Source of the DNA: Serratia marcescens
Lineage (GTDB): Bacteria > Pseudomonadota > Gammaproteobacteria > Enterobacterales > Enterobacteriaceae
Reading direction: 5' to 3'
Assembly (NCBI GenBank): GCA_015548865.1
Contig: JADMXW010000024.1
Coordinates: 25,569 to 89,568, forward strand
DNA length: 64,000 nucleotides
The notes beneath the pieces are model-generated. The model searched no databases. It was not told the DNA's origin and worked only from the letters and a program-made list of their open reading frames with translations. Of the stretch, positions 60,828 through 64,000 are shown in pieces (position 1 is the first letter of the stretch; each line of letters opens with the position of its first letter). The position numbers and the translations under genes were made by a program.

Positions 60828-61513
60828 GCCAGCACCTCCTGATGACTGTCCGCCACCAGTTGTCCTTTTTCCAACTGAACACAACGCGACATCAACGCGG
60901 CCAGCCGTTTATCATGCGTGATGGCGATCAGCGTACTTTGGTGCTCTCGCGCCAACGTCGCCAGCAAATCTGCAATCTGCTCACCATTGTGTGCATCTAG
61001 GCTGGCTGTAGGTTCATCGGCAACGATGATTTCCGGCGTCGCCAAGAGCGCTCGCGCCACCGCCACACGCTGTTTCTCACCACGCGACAGCACTTCAATG
61101 GGACGATCGCCCGTGCTCACCCCCACGCGCTCCAGCAACATCTTCCCTCGCGCTTTTAATGACGCAGGCAAGCGCCAATGATGAAATCGTGCGGGCAGTA
61201 GCACGTTCTCCAGTGCGTCAAGGCCGGGAAACAAATGAAAATCTTGCATAATCAGACCTACATGACGGGCACGCCAACGATCTCGCTCAGCTTCCGACAG
61301 TTGACGAATATCCTGTTCGCCCCAACGCACACTGCCGGTACCCTCAGAGTCCATGCCAGTGATGGCATTCACTAACGTGGTTTTACCCGAACCTGACGGC
61401 CCCATCACTGCCACACAACTGCCCGAGGCAATCTGCAATTGAGCGATGTCCAGCACCGCGCTGGACATATCAGGAAAGGACACGGTTAAGTTTTCAATAC
61501 GCAAATCGGCCAC
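60824..61513 (-). CDS. LolD/MacB-type ABC transporter ATPase
   Basis: 229 aa from GTG 61513 with TAGGAGCC upstream. Walker A AVMGPSGSGKTTLVNAITG near residue 37, signature seen as LSRGEKQRVAVARALL (R in place of the common G), Walker B IIVADEPTASLDAHN, switch His ITHDKRLA. The short ATPase with a separate FtsX-type permease is the LolD/MacB pattern, which uses mechanotransmission across the periplasm rather than classical import. Directly coupled to the permease downstream and 8 bp after the DUF3299 gene. Confidence 0.9.
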   Translation of the reverse strand: MADLRIENLTVSFPDMSSAVLDIAQLQIASGSCVAVMGPSGSGKTTLVNAITGMDSEGTGSVRWGEQDIRQLSEAERDRWRARHVGLIMQDFHLFPGLDALENVLLPARFHHWRLPASLKARGKMLLERVGVSTGDRPIEVLSRGEKQRVAVARALLATPEIIVADEPTASLDAHNGEQIADLLATLAREHQSTLIAITHDKRLAALMSRCVQLEKGQLVADSHQEVLA

Positions 61514-61521
61514 TGTGGCTC

Positions 61522-62010
61522 CTACGGAGTATCAAAGCGGGCATCGCGCAGGCGCAACAGGCTGACAAATCCGGTTTCTGGATCCGTCCATGAGCCATGC
61601 TCCAGTACGCCTTCCACTTCAATAATGGTGTTGTTCTGTACGAAGGTTTGCCGTTTTGACAGGTAGACCACCACGATATCTTCCGGCCAGTCAGCATCGG
61701 AAGAGCAGAACGGGCAGAGTGCCATCGGCATTTTGGTCAACACAAAGAATTGGGATTCGGCTTTGAGCGGAGGTGCCATAAAACCGCGCATTTTGACGCG
61801 TTTTCCCGAGAGGTTTTTTACCTCATCGGAAAATTCCAACCCCAACACGCCATAAGAGGCATAGAGTTTATCGAAAGAGAGTGTGGGCAATGCAGCATGC
61901 ACGGTGCCGAGCAGACTCAGCATCAACATGCAGGCTGCCATCAAACGCCACGGCCCAGAGAATAATAAGGGCGGGGTTTCCCCCGCCTGACACAAAGTAG
62001 GGCTATTCAT
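61522..62010 (-). CDS. DUF3299-family exported protein
   Basis: 162 aa from ATG 62010 (a GTG one codon earlier is possible). The N-terminal hydrophobic segment (RLMAACMLMLSLLGTVHA) is a probable Sec signal or anchor. The body has the family pattern: GKRVKMRGFMAPPL, FFVLTKMPMALCPFCSSDADWPED and VEGVLEHGSWTDPETGFVSLLRL. The CPFC motif resembles a metal or redox pair. DUF3299 genes often lie beside LolD-type ABC genes, but the function is unknown to me. Lies 9 bp after the alkaline phosphatase stop, in one operon. Confidence 0.82.
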   Translation of the reverse strand: MNSPTLCQAGETPPLLFSGPWRLMAACMLMLSLLGTVHAALPTLSFDKLYASYGVLGLEFSDEVKNLSGKRVKMRGFMAPPLKAESQFFVLTKMPMALCPFCSSDADWPEDIVVVYLSKRQTFVQNNTIIEVEGVLEHGSWTDPETGFVSLLRLRDARFDTP

Positions 62011-62019
62011 CACAGCGCA

Positions 62020-63765
62020 TTACTTGGTGGCTTGTGGTTTCAGCGCTAGCGCATCAACGATCACGCGGAACAGCTCGGTATTTTCCATATAACCACGAAT
62101 CCGTTCACCACCGGGGCCACTGGCCTGAATCACCATATCATCCACGGCGTGAACACCGGTATCCGCAGAGCGCGGCAGGATTCCTTCACGGAATACAGCA
62201 CCGGGGATGTTTTCATACGCCTTATTCGCCACATACTGGTCTTTTTCGTTCTTGATGGCAGGAACGAACTGGTTATCCAGTTTTGGGCGGAAGGTTTCGT
62301 AGTAATCCGGATAGTTGTTGAAGAATACCGCTAACCGTTTGGAAACGTTGATGTCATCCGGGTAGCCGTCTTTGTTGGCGTCTTTGTAGTTCGGGAAGCC
62401 AGCATCCTCATACACGCCCACCTTTTCACGCATCTCGGTGCCGGGCTTGTTGTCATCAACAGTACCGATAATTGACAGGCCGTGCGTATGGTCACCGGTC
62501 ACGATGATCAGCGTATCTGGGTTTTTCTCAGCAAACTTTTTAGCGATCGCCACGGACTGATCCAGCATGATGGTGTTGGTAAAGGCGCGTTCCCAGTCCA
62601 GCGGGTGAGACGCTTTGTCAATCAGCGCCGATTCCACCATCAGGAAGAAGCCGTCTTTGTTTTTCGACAGCACATCCAGCGCCGCCTGCGTCATGTCGGT
62701 CAGATCCGGCTGGTTGGGGAATTTCTTGGTCACGTCGTTTTTCAGGAAACGGCGATCTAACACACCGTCCATATTGCCGGTGTGGAACAGCCCAAGCAGT
62801 TTGGTCGCCTGCTCAGCATTCTTCTTCAGCCCGTCGGCGTCAGTCACCAGCGTATAGCCCGCTTGCTGGAATTTCTCAACGTAGTTGGTGTCATCCTTAC
62901 GTTTAGAACCAGCGGTGCTCTTCGGCAGGAAGTAGGCAGAACCGCCGCCCAGCATAACTGTCGGCTTCACGTTGTAGAACATCTCAACGATTTCCGCTTT
63001 ATCGGCGCGACGGCGGGTGTGAGATACCACCGCCGCTGGCGTGGCATCTTCCAGTTCGGCGTCACTGACTACGCCAACTGACATCTTGGAAGAACGGGTG
63101 ATCAGTTCGCCCAGCGTTTCCTGTTTCGGGTGCTCCAGCGAATTCTTGCTACGGCTCACATAGACGCCCAGCGCATTCACGCCGGATTTGTGCCCCGTCA
63201 TGTAAGCGCTCATGGTGTTGGCGCTGTCTGCTGCGATAGAGTCAGTACTTGAGGTACCCGCAAACGCCATGTATTGCAGATCGTCAATGGCCAAACGACC
63301 ATCGGCTTTCCCTTCGGTCACACCTTTAGAGAGGATACGCGCGCCGGTACGGTGCGCCACGGAGAGACCATCACCGATAAACAGAATGACATTTTTCGCT
63401 TTGCGTTTTTCCGCGCTGGGATAGACATCCCAGGTTACTTTCGACGTTTTGCCGTTGGCCTGTGCTTCCACTTCATACTTGCCTGCCTGCGGCAGGAACA
63501 CATCGCGAATCCATACGGCAGAAACATCTTGCCCGTCTTCGCGCTCAACAAAGGTGGCGGATTTACCCAGCACCTGCTGGTAATCCTTGCCGTTGATCAG
63601 AATGCGAACATCAGCGGGTTTCAGTACAGAATCAAACTCGACTTTGAAATCAAATTTACCACCAGCCAGCATGGTGGCCCGGTCGATAGGGTAAATCGCT
63701 TGAGCCTGCGCGAACCCTGGCAGGGTGGAAGCAAACAACAACGGCAGTAGCCAACGAGCGTTCAT
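62020..63765 (-). CDS. Alkaline phosphatase, periplasmic or secreted
   Basis: PhoA-superfamily zinc/magnesium phosphatase, 581 aa from ATG 63765, with AAGGA 8 nt upstream. Sec signal (MNARWLLPLLFASTLPGFAQ, cleaved after AQA near residue 22). An N-terminal beta domain (residues 23-125) precedes the catalytic core: NVILFIGDGLS (metal Asp), TSSTDSIAADSANTMSAYMTG (nucleophile Ser in DSAN), MVESALIDKASH and GDHTHGLS (metal ligands). It is larger than E. coli PhoA (471 aa) and not its orthologue. It heads the four-gene cassette with the His-rich ABC transporter. Zinc dependence may explain the pairing. Confidence 0.93.
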   Translation of the reverse strand: MNARWLLPLLFASTLPGFAQAQAIYPIDRATMLAGGKFDFKVEFDSVLKPADVRILINGKDYQQVLGKSATFVEREDGQDVSAVWIRDVFLPQAGKYEVEAQANGKTSKVTWDVYPSAEKRKAKNVILFIGDGLSVAHRTGARILSKGVTEGKADGRLAIDDLQYMAFAGTSSTDSIAADSANTMSAYMTGHKSGVNALGVYVSRSKNSLEHPKQETLGELITRSSKMSVGVVSDAELEDATPAAVVSHTRRRADKAEIVEMFYNVKPTVMLGGGSAYFLPKSTAGSKRKDDTNYVEKFQQAGYTLVTDADGLKKNAEQATKLLGLFHTGNMDGVLDRRFLKNDVTKKFPNQPDLTDMTQAALDVLSKNKDGFFLMVESALIDKASHPLDWERAFTNTIMLDQSVAIAKKFAEKNPDTLIIVTGDHTHGLSIIGTVDDNKPGTEMREKVGVYEDAGFPNYKDANKDGYPDDINVSKRLAVFFNNYPDYYETFRPKLDNQFVPAIKNEKDQYVANKAYENIPGAVFREGILPRSADTGVHAVDDMVIQASGPGGERIRGYMENTELFRVIVDALALKPQATK

Positions 63766-64000
63766 GGTCATGTCCTTGAGCGATAATATAATCAGGACAT
63801 AACCTAGTTACCTTTGTTTACAGTTTGATGAATGTTGACAGGAATGGTGATGTTTGTGTGTTCATCACCATTCACTTCGAGTAGGCGCTGAGCGTTTAGC
63901 GCGCTTCCGTTAACGTATCAGGAGAGTGTAGTCCCTCCGGTTTTTAGTACCACCGCCAATGAGGGTCTCCGGCTAGTTTTTGCCTTGCATAGATAACAGG
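63766..64000 (-). promoter_or_regulatory. Upstream region of the alkaline phosphatase operon
   Basis: Holds the operon promoter. A perfect 11-bp inverted repeat GAATGGTGATG / CATCACCATTC with a 10-bp spacer lies at 63842-63873, about 80 bp before the ATG. Just downstream on the minus strand is CTGTCAACATTCATCAAACTG, which faintly recalls a Pho box. Either could be an operator; the hairpin could also be a terminator of a gene beyond the window. The last 130 bp show no coding frame. Confidence 0.45.

Noticed and set aside
63805..63835. Pho box upstream of the alkaline phosphatase
   Set aside because: Only the first 7-bp unit fits the consensus; the second unit is poor.

Overview
The window looks like chromosome of a soft-rot enterobacterium (Pectobacteriaceae; Pectobacterium or a close relative such as Brenneria or Dickeya). 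This is inferred from enterobacterial gene order, near-identical Crp and OmpR proteins, a secreted PL1 pectate lyase and an omptin. No rRNA, tRNA, prophage or CRISPR array was seen. Genus and species cannot be fixed from sequence alone.

Backbone: the genes follow the E. coli crp-to-greB/tex segment in order, interrupted by accessory blocks. Backbone parts are prkB-yhfA-crp-argD-pabA (1-4.3 kb), ppiA (11.5-12.0 kb), cysG (19.3-20.6 kb), trpS-gph-rpe-dam-damX-aroB-aroK-hofQPONM (26.2-36.3 kb, minus strand), mrcA-nudE-igaA-yrfG-hslR-hslO-pckA-envZ/ompR-greB (36.4-49.1 kb) and tex (55.2-57.5 kb).

Accessory block 1 (4.3-11.4 kb, between pabA and ppiA, where E. coli has fic-yhfG) is AT-rich between genes. 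It holds three AA10 lytic polysaccharide monooxygenase (LPMO)-like genes without visible signal peptides, one pectate lyase, a decayed fourth AA10 gene fused to an inverted scrap of pel, and a 35-bp terminator-like sequence present twice as a direct repeat. Block 2 (12.2-18.8 kb, where E. coli has tsgA-nirBDC) is an oligopeptide-type ABC importer with an enolase-superfamily enzyme. Block 3 (21.1-26.1 kb) is a polar amino acid ABC importer with an AbgB-like amidohydrolase. Block 4 (49.2-54.8 kb, between greB and tex) holds a membrane-bound winged-helix regulator with a small membrane partner, an OlsF-like two-domain acyltransferase, and a citrate synthase with Asn where the active-site His306 should be. 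Block 5 (57.5 kb to the end) holds a BhsA/McbA-type small protein, an omptin and the collapsed remnant of a second omptin, then a four-gene cassette: alkaline phosphatase, DUF3299 protein, LolD-type ATPase and a FtsX-type permease with a histidine-rich loop.

Two families of dispersed intergenic repeats recur: family A (about 200-250 bp, ends ATACCC/GGGTAT) and family B (about 150 bp, inverted ends). The candidate for something under-described is the leaderless AA10 set. All three proteins keep the copper-brace residues, yet the first histidine lies 22-51 residues inside the predicted protein. In two of them the sequence just before that histidine is itself conserved.
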